This document shows, piece after piece, positions 26,282-32,653 of a stretch of DNA of 32,653 nucleotides. The stretch comes from Candidatus Thalassarchaeaceae archaeon (lineage in GTDB: Archaea; Thermoplasmatota; Poseidoniia; Poseidoniales; Thalassarchaeaceae), in NCBI GenBank assembly GCA_030747475.1, contig JASLKO010000014.1, forward strand, positions 1 through 32,653. Direction: 5' to 3'. The position numbers and the translations under genes were made by a program. Numbering within the stretch: position 1 is the stretch's first letter; each line of letters opens with the position of its first letter. Below the pieces are notes generated by a model. That model did not search any database, was not told where the DNA came from, and saw only the letters and a program-made list of their open reading frames with translations.

Positions 26282-27097
26282 TCATTGTACACAATATGGG
26301 CAATGTTTCCCAATGACATATTCTCCACTTTGTTGCTCATCGTGGAGCAATGGTTCACGGCATGCAAAACAAACGATTGTGTCAGTCTCTTCTAATTCAG
26401 AATTTACGGCAACCCTTCGATCAAATACGAAGCAATCACCATTCCAATAATCGCCACCGACCTCCTCAAAGTAACCAAGTATTCCACCCTGTAATTGATG
26501 GACATCTGAAAATCCTTCATTGATTAGTAATTGTGACGCTTTCTCGCAACGAATACCACCTGTACAGAACATGACCAAGGGTTTGTCCTTGTTCAACGAA
26601 GAATTCTGAACCGCTTGTGGGAATGCACGGAATGTGGTAATGTTGAAATCAACTGCATCGGCGAATGTACCCAATCTGATTTCGTAGTCATTACGTGTAT
26701 CGAGAATGGTAATTTCGCGACCTTCATCAAGCCATTTCTTGAACTCGGATGGAGTAATGTTTGGAGCTGTTGATTGTTCAGGAATAATTTCTTCACGACC
26801 CATCGAGATGATTTCTTTCTTCAGTCTAACATACATCTTTCGGAATGCGCAATCCATGCTGTAAGATACTCTGAAATGCATGTTGATGAAACGCTCGTCT
26901 TGTTCCAAGAAAGCGATGAAACCGTCGATGGAGGATTGTTTACCGGACAGAAAGATGTTGATGCCTTCATGACTCAGTAGAATCGTCCCAAGTATGTCAA
27001 GTTCCTTGCACACCCTTCTAAATGGTTCACGAAGTTCGTCTCGATCATTGAGGGTAACGAAACGATAACCGGAGATATTAACGAAATCCGTGGCCAT
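26282..27097 (-). CDS. trhO: rhodanese-family tRNA uridine(34) hydroxylase (TrhO/YceA)
   Basis: 271 residues. An N-terminal acylphosphatase-like domain (ILGTILLSHEGINIFLSG) precedes a rhodanese domain with ILDTRNDYEIRLGTF and the active-site loop FCTGGIRCEKAS (catalytic Cys in CTGGIRC). A C-terminal CFACREPL...CPYC zinc-like cluster completes the family layout. Bacterial TrhO installs 5-hydroxyuridine at the tRNA wobble position with oxygen. In an archaeon this suggests a gene of bacterial origin and an aerobic lifestyle (inference). ATG 27097 is the natural start. Confidence 0.93.
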   Translation of the reverse strand: MATDFVNISGYRFVTLNDRDELREPFRRVCKELDILGTILLSHEGINIFLSGKQSSIDGFIAFLEQDERFINMHFRVSYSMDCAFRKMYVRLKKEIISMGREEIIPEQSTAPNITPSEFKKWLDEGREITILDTRNDYEIRLGTFADAVDFNITTFRAFPQAVQNSSLNKDKPLVMFCTGGIRCEKASQLLINEGFSDVHQLQGGILGYFEEVGGDYWNGDCFVFDRRVAVNSELEETDTIVCFACREPLLHDEQQSGEYVIGKHCPYCVQ

Positions 27098-27141
27098 GTA
27101 TTCTTCCGAATCGATGGTTACACTTCAATGCTGAGGAGGCG

Positions 27142-27921
27142 TTAGTGATCGAGTCCAGCTATAAATTTCTCAGCATTGATTGCAACATCGTCGACACCAA
27201 TTTGATCGAAAGGATTCTCAAGATGTTCTTGGATATTGTCAAGCCCCACGAGAATAAAGGCAAACAAAAGTGGCATGACATACTCCAGATACATGGTATA
27301 ACCTGCACTCGATGCCACAAAATAAGGACCATACACAATTGGCAACACCAAGATGAAGAAATCGCTGTATGCCCGAAGTGAACGTGGTGTCCTATATTGG
27401 TAAATGTGCTTAATATTTTCAAATGCAACCATCATTTTTGACTTGAATGAATACAAGCGAGAACACTCTCCACCTGGTAGGCCTTTGTCTCGGAGTTCAA
27501 CACGTATTAATTTGGACAAATCCGAAAATGCAGCATAAACTCCGATTTCATGCTCTTTCATTTCAGATTCTGGACTCGTGAATAAATCTCTCATCCCAAT
27601 CATTAGATTTCCAAGATTTGTTTTTGTATTCTCAAGGCTGATTTGATCTGCTTCAGGCATCCAGTCACGGACTGCATAATACATTGCACGGCCATGTGCC
27701 TTGATTGTGCCATAGTGTGCCAGTGCAGCCTCACGTCTCTTGTATGCACCACCAATTGAAAATACGATCGGGAAAATAATCGCTGTCGAAATCAATGTTA
27801 ATGGAAAACTACCCTGTATCTCAAATTCTCGACAAATTATCATCGAACCAACAGCGAGAAATGATACATAGAGAGTTTTGAAATCGACAATGAGGCGAAC
27901 TTTAGTTAATGATTCAAACAT
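27142..27921 (-). CDS. multi-pass membrane protein, bestrophin-like
   Basis: 259 residues from ATG 27921 (GGTGA a few nt upstream); a TTG at 27945 is the other in-frame start. Two N-terminal TM helices (about 17-36, 41-60), a long soluble helical middle with charged residues, and two C-terminal TM helices with YSDFFILVLPIVYGPYFV and VMPLLFAFILVGLDNI. The C-terminal GLDNIQEHLENPFDQIGVDD resembles the end of bestrophin/UPF0187-type channels (L..ELE.PFG.D..D), so an anion-channel-like role is possible. Assignment by this short motif and topology only. Confidence 0.6.
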   Translation of the reverse strand: MFESLTKVRLIVDFKTLYVSFLAVGSMIICREFEIQGSFPLTLISTAIIFPIVFSIGGAYKRREAALAHYGTIKAHGRAMYYAVRDWMPEADQISLENTKTNLGNLMIGMRDLFTSPESEMKEHEIGVYAAFSDLSKLIRVELRDKGLPGGECSRLYSFKSKMMVAFENIKHIYQYRTPRSLRAYSDFFILVLPIVYGPYFVASSAGYTMYLEYVMPLLFAFILVGLDNIQEHLENPFDQIGVDDVAINAEKFIAGLDH

Positions 27922-27966
27922 TTTTTCACCGAATTTGGGTTTCAAAACCTATTCTATAATCTTAAG

Positions 27967-28374
27967 TTATTCTCCAGTATACTCTGTGACTCTAATTCCC
28001 ATTCCACCTCGTTTGGATGGTCGCTGCATAATTCGATTCAACTTCTTGTGGAATTCAGCTTCCAAATCAACTTCCATGGCCAACGCATTCCCGAGTGTCA
28101 GAATGAAAACGTCAGCCAACTCTTCAGCCACCTCTTCCTTTGGTTTGCCTTTGGTAATCGCTGCTGATAATTCACCTAATTCTTCGATGACCAATGCCAA
28201 TCGATATCCCATGTCGTGTCCATTGTTCTCTGGATTGGCAAAATCGTGTTTATGATGGAACTTCGCAACTCGCGCCATCATCGTTTCAAAGGAACCATTT
28301 GGAACCCCTGTATCTCCAATATCCTCTTGAGTCAGATGATTCATCCATTCGTCAACACTTGTCGCTCTCGCCAT
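27967..28374 (-). CDS. MazG-like nucleotide pyrophosphohydrolase
   Basis: 135 residues. The all-alpha NTP-PPase metal-binding pattern is visible: EELGELSAAI, then EEVAEELADVFILTLGNA, giving the E-x2/3-E and E-x2/3-D acidic clusters. A basic/Gly tail follows. Such proteins hydrolyse non-canonical or surplus (d)NTPs to NMP and PPi. ATG 28374 is clear. The gene is 31 bp downstream of the MTAP/PNP-like gene on the same strand, which fits a nucleotide-salvage theme. Confidence 0.88.
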   Translation of the reverse strand: MARATSVDEWMNHLTQEDIGDTGVPNGSFETMMARVAKFHHKHDFANPENNGHDMGYRLALVIEELGELSAAITKGKPKEEVAEELADVFILTLGNALAMEVDLEAEFHKKLNRIMQRPSKRGGMGIRVTEYTGE

Positions 28375-28405
28375 ACACGGGTGGCGACAATGTCAGCCGA
28401 TGAAC

Positions 28406-29161
28406 CTACGCCACATCAGCAATCGCCATAATCGCATTGAAAACTCGTTCACGCATCGATGCTGCAAGGTCCTCGACTGAATGATGATCTACTGGAGCCA
28501 ATTCATTCCCTGGGTCTTTTCCAGCAGCCCAATTACTGGACAATAACAGGCCAACGTGACGTGTTTCTTTCTCTGAGACACATCGAGCCTCCCCTCCAAT
28601 GGTCATGTTGACCGAGGTTGCGCCGAGACGAAAGTAAGCTTCAACATCAGCCCGAGATTCAAACTGTGGTCCACTGGCTTGTGCGACTATTTGTTTCATC
28701 GCATTCGGTCCAGCACCATCCTGTCCAGACAATGATTTAGCAGCAACGGAACTGAGTTTTCGATTAAACATCTCAGTTCGATTAACGTGTACAGCATTAT
28801 CGTCATGAAAACTCCAAACTGTGCCAGAAATATCCAACATATCATCAGCAACCCCAACAATTCCTGGTGGGAAGTCTGAATCCATACTACCAACACACCA
28901 AACGCTGATGGCAGCCGAAGGTTGGAATGCAGCCATTGCATAGACATTAGCGCGATGTTCAATACTGTGAGGAGGATTCACAAGTCCATCCGGGTGATGA
29001 TGTCGATAAATGAACATTAATTCGTGCCCATTCACATTAACAACGGTGCAAGGCACCTCACCCCATGGAGTTTCAGAATGGAATGTATCACTATCAGATC
29101 CCTCAATAGAAGTCGCTAACTCAGTCATCCCTGTTCCGCAAAGAATGCTCAGGCGAGCCAT
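28406..29161 (-). CDS. MTAP/purine nucleoside phosphorylase family enzyme
   Basis: 251 residues from ATG 29161, preceded by a GGTGG purine-rich run; a GTG-like start at 29173 is the alternative. Family elements in order: LSILCGTGMTEL (phosphate loop, usually GGSG), SETPWGEVP, YRHHH (the RHG/H region), HRANVYAMAAF, VGSM, then SGPQFESRADVEAYFRLGATSVNMT and SSNWAAG. The Asn in SSNWAAG is at the base-recognition position that is Asp in adenine-specific MTAPs and Asn in 6-oxopurine phosphorylases, so inosine, guanosine or methylthioinosine may be the substrate (inference). Starts 19 bp after the eS1 gene's stop. Confidence 0.83.
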   Translation of the reverse strand: MARLSILCGTGMTELATSIEGSDSDTFHSETPWGEVPCTVVNVNGHELMFIYRHHHPDGLVNPPHSIEHRANVYAMAAFQPSAAISVWCVGSMDSDFPPGIVGVADDMLDISGTVWSFHDDNAVHVNRTEMFNRKLSSVAAKSLSGQDGAGPNAMKQIVAQASGPQFESRADVEAYFRLGATSVNMTIGGEARCVSEKETRHVGLLLSSNWAAGKDPGNELAPVDHHSVEDLAASMRERVFNAIMAIADVA

Positions 29162-29180
29162 TACCGCCACCACCTAAGAA

Positions 29181-30134
29181 TCACTCTTGGAGTCGAGCGA
29201 TGAGTTCATCCTTCTTTCCAGATACTGGCTTTCCGGCTTCCTTCAAAGCAACCTTCAATTGAGCAACGGTCATTGATGCGAAATCTGGTACGTCTTCAGA
29301 TGCAACTTCTTCAGATGCAACTTCTTCAGATACTTCTTCCTCGGCATCAACACCTGCATCATCAGAGGATGCTTCGCCAGCAACTTCGGCACCAGCGAGA
29401 ACATCAGGACTGTTATCTTCACCATCTTCATCTTCACCTCGAGCTGCATCAAGAACTGCTTTCTTGGCTGCAGCCACGCGATTTTCTTCCTCGCGAATTT
29501 CATCCAATGTTGGACCGTCATCCGATACGACTCCGTCAACAACAAGTTGACTCTTTCGCAGAATCACTGAACGGACGGATACGACCTTTCGGGAGGCTTG
29601 CTCAATTTGTTGTTCAAGTTCACCAGATAGAATCATCTTCTGCAGTGATACCCATGTATTACTAGCAGCTGTCTGAAGAAGGATGTTCCGACAGGCATCT
29701 CTTACTGCCTGTTTTTGACTTGTCTTCACTCGGCTTTGTGTGACGATGAAGGGCTTCAAACGGACATAATATCCATCATCAGTAATGGCATCAATGACAT
29801 CATCAATCTTACCACGGTATCGGCGGACTTGTCGGCGGACATGATCTTTCAATACTTCGTGTCCAGCGAATTCAGTAATTGCATCTTGGCCAATAATTTC
29901 AGTTACTCTAAACTTGATTTTGACGTTCATCTTACTGAAATCGCCATCCAATTCCTGTTGAGTGATTTCATACATTCGACCGATGAGGAGTTCATCTTCT
30001 TCACCCAAGGTTTCTCCGATGATTTTGAAATTCCATGGCTGGCGAGGCGCGCGGATGTTATACCACCGCTTCGCCTTCCATTTGTCCTTCTGCTTACGGG
30101 CTGCCGCTCTTGATGATGCTCCCTTGCTTGCCAT
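29181..30134 (-). CDS. rps3ae: ribosomal protein eS1 (S3Ae) with acidic linker and C-terminal SAP domain
   Basis: Small-subunit protein found in archaea and eukaryotes. Residues 1-215 are a full eS1: KDKWKAKRWYNIRAP, FKIIGETLG, the conserved KIKFRVTEI and a VRRYRGKIDDVIDA segment. Residues about 225-282 are an Asp/Glu/Ala-rich linker with a near-perfect EEVAS repeat. Residues about 283-317 (MTVAQLKVALKEAGKPVSGKKDELIARL) match a SAP helix-extension-helix fold, usually nucleic-acid binding. Standard archaeal eS1 is about 190-220 residues, so the extension adds about 100. ATG 30134 is the start. Divergent from the COG1325 gene across 159 bp. Confidence 0.93.
   Translation of the reverse strand: MASKGASSRAAARKQKDKWKAKRWYNIRAPRQPWNFKIIGETLGEEDELLIGRMYEITQQELDGDFSKMNVKIKFRVTEIIGQDAITEFAGHEVLKDHVRRQVRRYRGKIDDVIDAITDDGYYVRLKPFIVTQSRVKTSQKQAVRDACRNILLQTAASNTWVSLQKMILSGELEQQIEQASRKVVSVRSVILRKSQLVVDGVVSDDGPTLDEIREEENRVAAAKKAVLDAARGEDEDGEDNSPDVLAGAEVAGEASSDDAGVDAEEEVSEEVASEEVASEDVPDFASMTVAQLKVALKEAGKPVSGKKDELIARLQE
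29294..29332 (-). repeat. in-frame 15-bp tandem repeat in the eS1 acidic linker
   Basis: A 15-bp unit (CTTCAGATGCAACTT on the plus strand) is present about 2.6 times. It encodes EEVAS copies inside the acidic linker of the eS1 gene. The two full units are identical, which suggests a recent slippage duplication. Confidence 0.75.
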
Positions 30135-30155
30135 GGTCTCGGACTCCTTCGGTCA

Positions 30156-30169
30156 TGGGGGCTACCCCA
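30156..30169. promoter_or_regulatory. hairpin in the eS1 5' leader
   Basis: TGGGG 30156-30160 pairs with CCCCA 30165-30169 with a 4-nt loop. It lies 22 nt upstream of the eS1 start on the minus strand, a position compatible with autogenous ribosomal-protein control. Function is inference. Confidence 0.3.
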
Positions 30170-30214
30170 CTTGCGAGCCGCCGACCTAACTCCAGTATAT
30201 GAACGGAGCCCTTA

Positions 30215-30229
30215 GACCCCGAAGGGGTC
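30215..30229. promoter_or_regulatory. hairpin and TAGAC repeats in the eS1/COG1325 divergent spacer
   Basis: GACCCC 30215-30220 pairs with GGGGTC 30224-30229 across GAA. TAGAC occurs four times, at 30213, 30243, 30261 and 30273, with spacings of 30, 18 and 12 bp. A TATAT stretch at 30197-30201 may be part of a promoter. The elements lie between the two divergent starts. Confidence 0.3.
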
Positions 30230-30293
30230 ATTTCTCTACAATTAGACTACGACCCATTGATAGACTAGTGATTAGACGACGGGTTGAGAGCAT

Positions 30294-30767
30294 ATGGCAG
30301 TACACAATCTGATGTGGGTGGCCACCTCAAGTGCTGTAGGTATGAAAGAGGTAATTCAGTCAGCCCTAGATTGGCTCACTGGTGACTATGCAGAAATCAA
30401 GTGTGAAAAAGTTCGCTCATATCATGGGCCGAAAATGGTGATGATGAGAGCATATGTTGGCAATAAAAAAGACGCAACCAATGCTGTGTGCCATCTTGGT
30501 GCAGATTTGTTGAACTCTTTGGGAGAATCCAATCAACTCTCCGACCGAATTGACGAGAGTAACACCTTGCATATCCGCCTAGATTTGGCCGCCCTAGTCA
30601 GAGGTGAAATTCATCTGGCTGACGAGAGTAGTTTGGAGATTGTCAAAGGCCGCATTAAATTGGAAGTATATCCAGGACAAGATGTGCTGCAGAGAGCGAA
30701 GGATATGCTTGAAAACGCAGCATCAAAGGCATATCAGAATGATTTTCCGATATCATTGGACACATGA
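30294..30767 (+). CDS. COG1325-type RNA-binding protein (predicted exosome-associated)
   Basis: 157 residues matching the PF01877/COG1325 archaeal family: an opening VHNLMWVATSS strand, a helix, EKVRSYHGPKMVMMRAYVG, then the helix TNAVCHLGADLLNSL and LHIRLDLAALVRGEIHL. The two alpha/beta halves form a dsRBD/KH-like RNA-binding fold. Genes of this family often sit next to exosome or ribosome genes in archaea; here the neighbour is eS1, divergently arranged. The function has not been proven biochemically to my knowledge. ATG 30294 is the start. Confidence 0.85.
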   Translation: MAVHNLMWVATSSAVGMKEVIQSALDWLTGDYAEIKCEKVRSYHGPKMVMMRAYVGNKKDATNAVCHLGADLLNSLGESNQLSDRIDESNTLHIRLDLAALVRGEIHLADESSLEIVKGRIKLEVYPGQDVLQRAKDMLENAASKAYQNDFPISLDT

Positions 30768-30833
30768 AGAATGATATATTTCAAGTACCCTAATTACAAG
30801 CATTGATATTGGAATGACTATCCAGTAGCAATC

Positions 30834-31112
30834 ATGACCCACGTAGTCACGTCACCTTGTGTGGATAAGAAGTACCAAGAATGCGTAGCAGTTTGCCCCG
30901 TAGAGGCATTTCGCGAACTACCCACATATCTTGTCATCGATCCAGATGAATGTATTGATTGTGGAGCATGTATTGCCGAATGCCCTGTAGATGCGATTTT
31001 TGCAGATACTGATGTTCCTACTGAAGAAGAAGCGTGGATTCAACGCAATGAGGACGAATCGCCTGGTGCAGAGATTGCAGAAGGTGATTCACCCGTTCTA
31101 GCAGATGACTGA
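30834..31112 (+). CDS. fdxA: seven-iron [3Fe-4S][4Fe-4S] ferredoxin
   Basis: 92 residues. The N-terminal SPCVDKKYQECVAVCPV has C-x7-C-x3-CP, typical of 7Fe ferredoxins, where the first cluster is 3Fe-4S. CIDCGACIAECPV supplies C-x2-C-x2-C-x3-CP for the 4Fe-4S cluster. PTYLVIDPDECIDC resembles the Azotobacter-type FdI/FdxA sequence. The C-terminal third is acidic, as in small electron carriers. Cytosolic electron transfer, partner unknown. pdxS starts 58 bp later on the same strand. Confidence 0.93.
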   Translation: MTHVVTSPCVDKKYQECVAVCPVEAFRELPTYLVIDPDECIDCGACIAECPVDAIFADTDVPTEEEAWIQRNEDESPGAEIAEGDSPVLADD

Positions 31113-31170
31113 GCGTCACCCTTTCTGACGAAGGTTCTAATGCGCGACATCGGTCCACGGACTGATTCAG

Positions 31171-32157
31171 ATGTCGATTGACCTCAACCATATGCGTAAG
31201 GGTACAGAATTGCTTAAGCGTGGTTTTGCCAAGATGCAGGAGGGCGGCGTCATCATGGACGTTGTCACACCCGAACAAGCTCACATCGCAGAGGATGCTG
31301 GGGCAACCAGTGTAATGGCACTAGAACGGGTACCAGCTGACATTCGTGCGGATGGTGGCGTAGCGCGTATGAGTCATCCAGAATTGATCCAAGGGATCAT
31401 TGAGACGACCAGTATCCCTGTGATGGCGAAAGCACGAATTGGTCACGATGAAGAAGCACGTGTTTTAGAGGCACTTGGAGTCGATATGGTTGATGAATCA
31501 GAAGTCCTAACGCCGGCAGACCCATTTTATCACATCGCGAAGAATAATTTCTCAATCCCTTTTGTATGTGGTTGCACCAACCTTGGTGAAGCGGTTAGAC
31601 GTGTTGTTGAAGGGGCAGCGATGATTAGAACAAAGGGTGAAGCGGGAACTGGAAATGTGGTTGCTGCTGTACAACATGCAAGAATTGTCGCTGCTGAAAT
31701 TGATTTGATTCAACGCTCAACATCTCAAGAATTTGAGACAATTGCATCTACAATTAGTGACGGTTTTCGGCGACTGGAATCTGCTTCTGAACACCAACTA
31801 AATGTAATCAATACACCATTTGGGTCCCTCAGCGATGTACACACAGGTGTACTCGAAGTTCTTGGAGAAGTTAGAGAAATGGGGCGATTGCCTGTTGTGA
31901 CATTCTCTGCGGGTGGAATTGCAACCCCTGCAGATGCGGCACTTCTGATGAGGCACGGAATGGATGGAGTATTCGTCGGATCTGGGATTTTCAAATCTGA
32001 AAATCCAATCACTACAGCAGAAGCTATTGTCATGGCAACCCATCATTTCAATGATGCAGAAAAAATTGCTGAGGCAAGCGGAATGATGGCTGGCAAGGCC
32101 ATGGATGGATTGGAAATTGAGTCACTAGATGTCCGTATGGATCAGCGTGGTTGGTGA
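31171..32157 (+). CDS. pdxS: pyridoxal 5'-phosphate synthase subunit PdxS
   Basis: Builds PLP from ribose-5-phosphate (or ribulose-5-phosphate), glyceraldehyde-3-phosphate and ammonia from the PdxT glutaminase. 328 residues of a (beta/alpha)8 barrel: GGVIMDVVTPEQA near the start, the Lys of VMAKARIGH, AMIRTKGEAGTGN with the second active-site Lys, and VTFSAGGIATPADAA for phosphate binding. ATG 31171 gives the family start. pdxT is not in the window. rpiA, which interconverts its pentose substrates, is also in this region but not in the same operon. Its stop overlaps a GTG of the next small gene as GTGA. Confidence 0.96.
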   Translation: MSIDLNHMRKGTELLKRGFAKMQEGGVIMDVVTPEQAHIAEDAGATSVMALERVPADIRADGGVARMSHPELIQGIIETTSIPVMAKARIGHDEEARVLEALGVDMVDESEVLTPADPFYHIAKNNFSIPFVCGCTNLGEAVRRVVEGAAMIRTKGEAGTGNVVAAVQHARIVAAEIDLIQRSTSQEFETIASTISDGFRRLESASEHQLNVINTPFGSLSDVHTGVLEVLGEVREMGRLPVVTFSAGGIATPADAALLMRHGMDGVFVGSGIFKSENPITTAEAIVMATHHFNDAEKIAEASGMMAGKAMDGLEIESLDVRMDQRGW

Positions 32158-32159
32158 GT

Positions 32160-32399
32160 ATGGGGTTTTTCGGGCGTTGGTTCGGATTTGAAGGTTGGAA
32201 ACGACTGAATGCCTCGCAGAGTGTACTGCAACAAATCGCTTACAGAATTGGTTTTGCTATCGGTTTAGCAGTGTTCATCATCGCGTATGTTATGATACGT
32301 AAACAGGACCCAACTTGGGAATTGGTTCCAATCACATTGGTATGGTTTCTCATTTATCAGAGCCTACTCAATTTCATTTTTGTACAAGGTTCGCGCTAG
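32160..32399 (+). CDS. small two-TM membrane protein, unknown function
   Basis: 79 residues from ATG 32160. GTG 32154 overlaps the pdxS stop (GTGA) and could also start it. An aromatic amphipathic N-terminus (GFFGRWFGFEGW) is followed by TM helices at about 31-47 and 57-74 and a short basic end. Tight coupling to pdxS suggests co-transcription. The family was not recognised. Confidence 0.6.
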   Translation: MGFFGRWFGFEGWKRLNASQSVLQQIAYRIGFAIGLAVFIIAYVMIRKQDPTWELVPITLVWFLIYQSLLNFIFVQGSR

Positions 32400-32410
32400 G
32401 AAGGGATCAC

Positions 32411-32653
32411 ATGGATGTTGTCACAGAATTATCGGATGGGAGATGTAGTGAAATCGCCTATATGTCATCCAGTCCATTTGAGGTCCACCAGATATTGGTC
32501 AAGATGGATTTCACCCCAGAACACCCGGTGTTTGGCCATCTATTAATGCCAGAAAACGTAGAGGACATCGTACCTTGTGTCATTGCTTGTCACGGGAGTA
32601 TGGGTTGGCGTGCACATCATCATGAACACATCAATTGTTGGCTAGAGGCTGGC
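32411..32653 (+). CDS. alpha/beta hydrolase (dienelactone-hydrolase-like), 3' truncated by window
   Basis: Open frame from ATG 32411 to the right edge, 81 codons. GAAGGGA lies just upstream as a ribosome-binding site. The segment VIACHGSMGW is the strand 3/oxyanion loop typical of dienelactone hydrolases and related alpha/beta hydrolases (HG-x-x-G). The catalytic Ser, Asp and His would lie beyond the edge. The N-terminal half (VHQILVKMDF, HLLMPENVEDIVPCVI) fits the family's preceding strands. It follows the small membrane-protein gene by 11 bp. Confidence 0.65.
   Translation, partial: MDVVTELSDGRCSEIAYMSSSPFEVHQILVKMDFTPEHPVFGHLLMPENVEDIVPCVIACHGSMGWRAHHHEHINCWLEAG

Noticed and set aside
29273..30113. 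Plus-strand frames opposite the eS1 gene
   Set aside because: Low-complexity Leu/Gln/His composition is the antisense of the acidic repeat linker.
30215..30229. UUCG tetraloop in the minus-strand hairpin
   Set aside because: Best pairing gives a 6-bp stem with a UUC triloop; pairing as a tetraloop leaves the stem out of register.
1..32653. CRISPR array, IS element, prophage or toxin-antitoxin module
   Set aside because: No regularly spaced repeats, transposase, integrase, phage structural or toxin-like genes were seen.

Overview
The window looks like about 32.7 kb of an archaeal chromosome, most plausibly a marine planktonic euryarchaeon of the Marine Group II/III type (Ca. Poseidoniales or a relative). 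What is seen: an archaeal-type RNase P RNA, a proteasome beta subunit directly upstream of the beta-CASP termination nuclease FttA/aCPSF1, ribosomal protein eS1, a SepF-like division protein, a COG1325 exosome-associated RNA-binding protein, archaeal-type AsnRS and TrpRS, and a MazG-like pyrophosphohydrolase. A very large secreted surface protein and bacterial-looking metabolic genes (PlsC-type acyltransferase, ThyA-FolA, TrhO) complete the picture. The taxonomic assignment is inference from gene content. No rRNA, IS element, prophage or CRISPR array was found.

Layout. 1-3361: 3' part of an RND/MMPL-type exporter gene that is still open at the left edge. About 3372-3660: RNase P RNA on the minus strand. 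3708-9074: a 1788-residue signal-peptide and membrane-anchored surface protein. 9105-9905: structured leader and rpiA. 9954-10027: tRNA-Lys(CTT). 10029-12437: carbamate kinase divergent from asparaginyl-tRNA synthetase. 12449-14903: a two-TM mini-protein, a degenerate GT2-like membrane protein, an intact GT2 glycosyltransferase and an overlapping MerT-like membrane protein. 14955-15028: tRNA-Pro(TGG). 15067-16552: a zinc-ribbon protein, a pyruvoyl-dependent arginine decarboxylase homologue without its self-cleavage serines, and a small membrane protein. 16553-19185: fttA and psmB. 19363-20414: SepF-like and ZPR1-like genes. 20419-22901: trpS divergent from a saccharopine-dehydrogenase-like gene. 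22898-24915: secreted anchored protein divergent from a PlsC-like acyltransferase. 24969-26278: thyA-folA. 26282-30134: a minus-strand run of trhO, a membrane protein, a MazG-like gene, an MTAP/PNP-family phosphorylase and eS1 fused to a SAP domain. 30294-32653: COG1325 protein, 7Fe ferredoxin, pdxS, a small membrane protein and the start of an alpha/beta hydrolase cut by the right edge.

How the genes fit together. Most are compact housekeeping genes in short operons with 4-nt stop/start overlaps or spacers under 100 bp. Themes are information processing (rnpB, two tRNAs, AsnRS, TrpRS, TrhO, eS1, FttA, proteasome), nucleotide and cofactor metabolism (RpiA, ThyA, FolA, MazG-like, MTAP/PNP, PdxS) and the cell envelope (surface proteins, glycosyltransferase pair, PlsC-like protein, several small membrane proteins). 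Short GC-rich inverted repeats recur in many intergenic spacers. The left 3.4 kb has clearly different codon use (AGG arginine, ATA isoleucine, higher GC by eye) from the rest, which could mean transfer, a composition island or a chimeric clone/assembly.

The observations I rate highest are the inactive-looking arginine decarboxylase homologue, the divergent pair of intact and degenerate GT2 proteins, the hairpin-rich leaders of rpiA and fttA, the eS1-SAP fusion, and the PlsC-like acyltransferase in an archaeal context.
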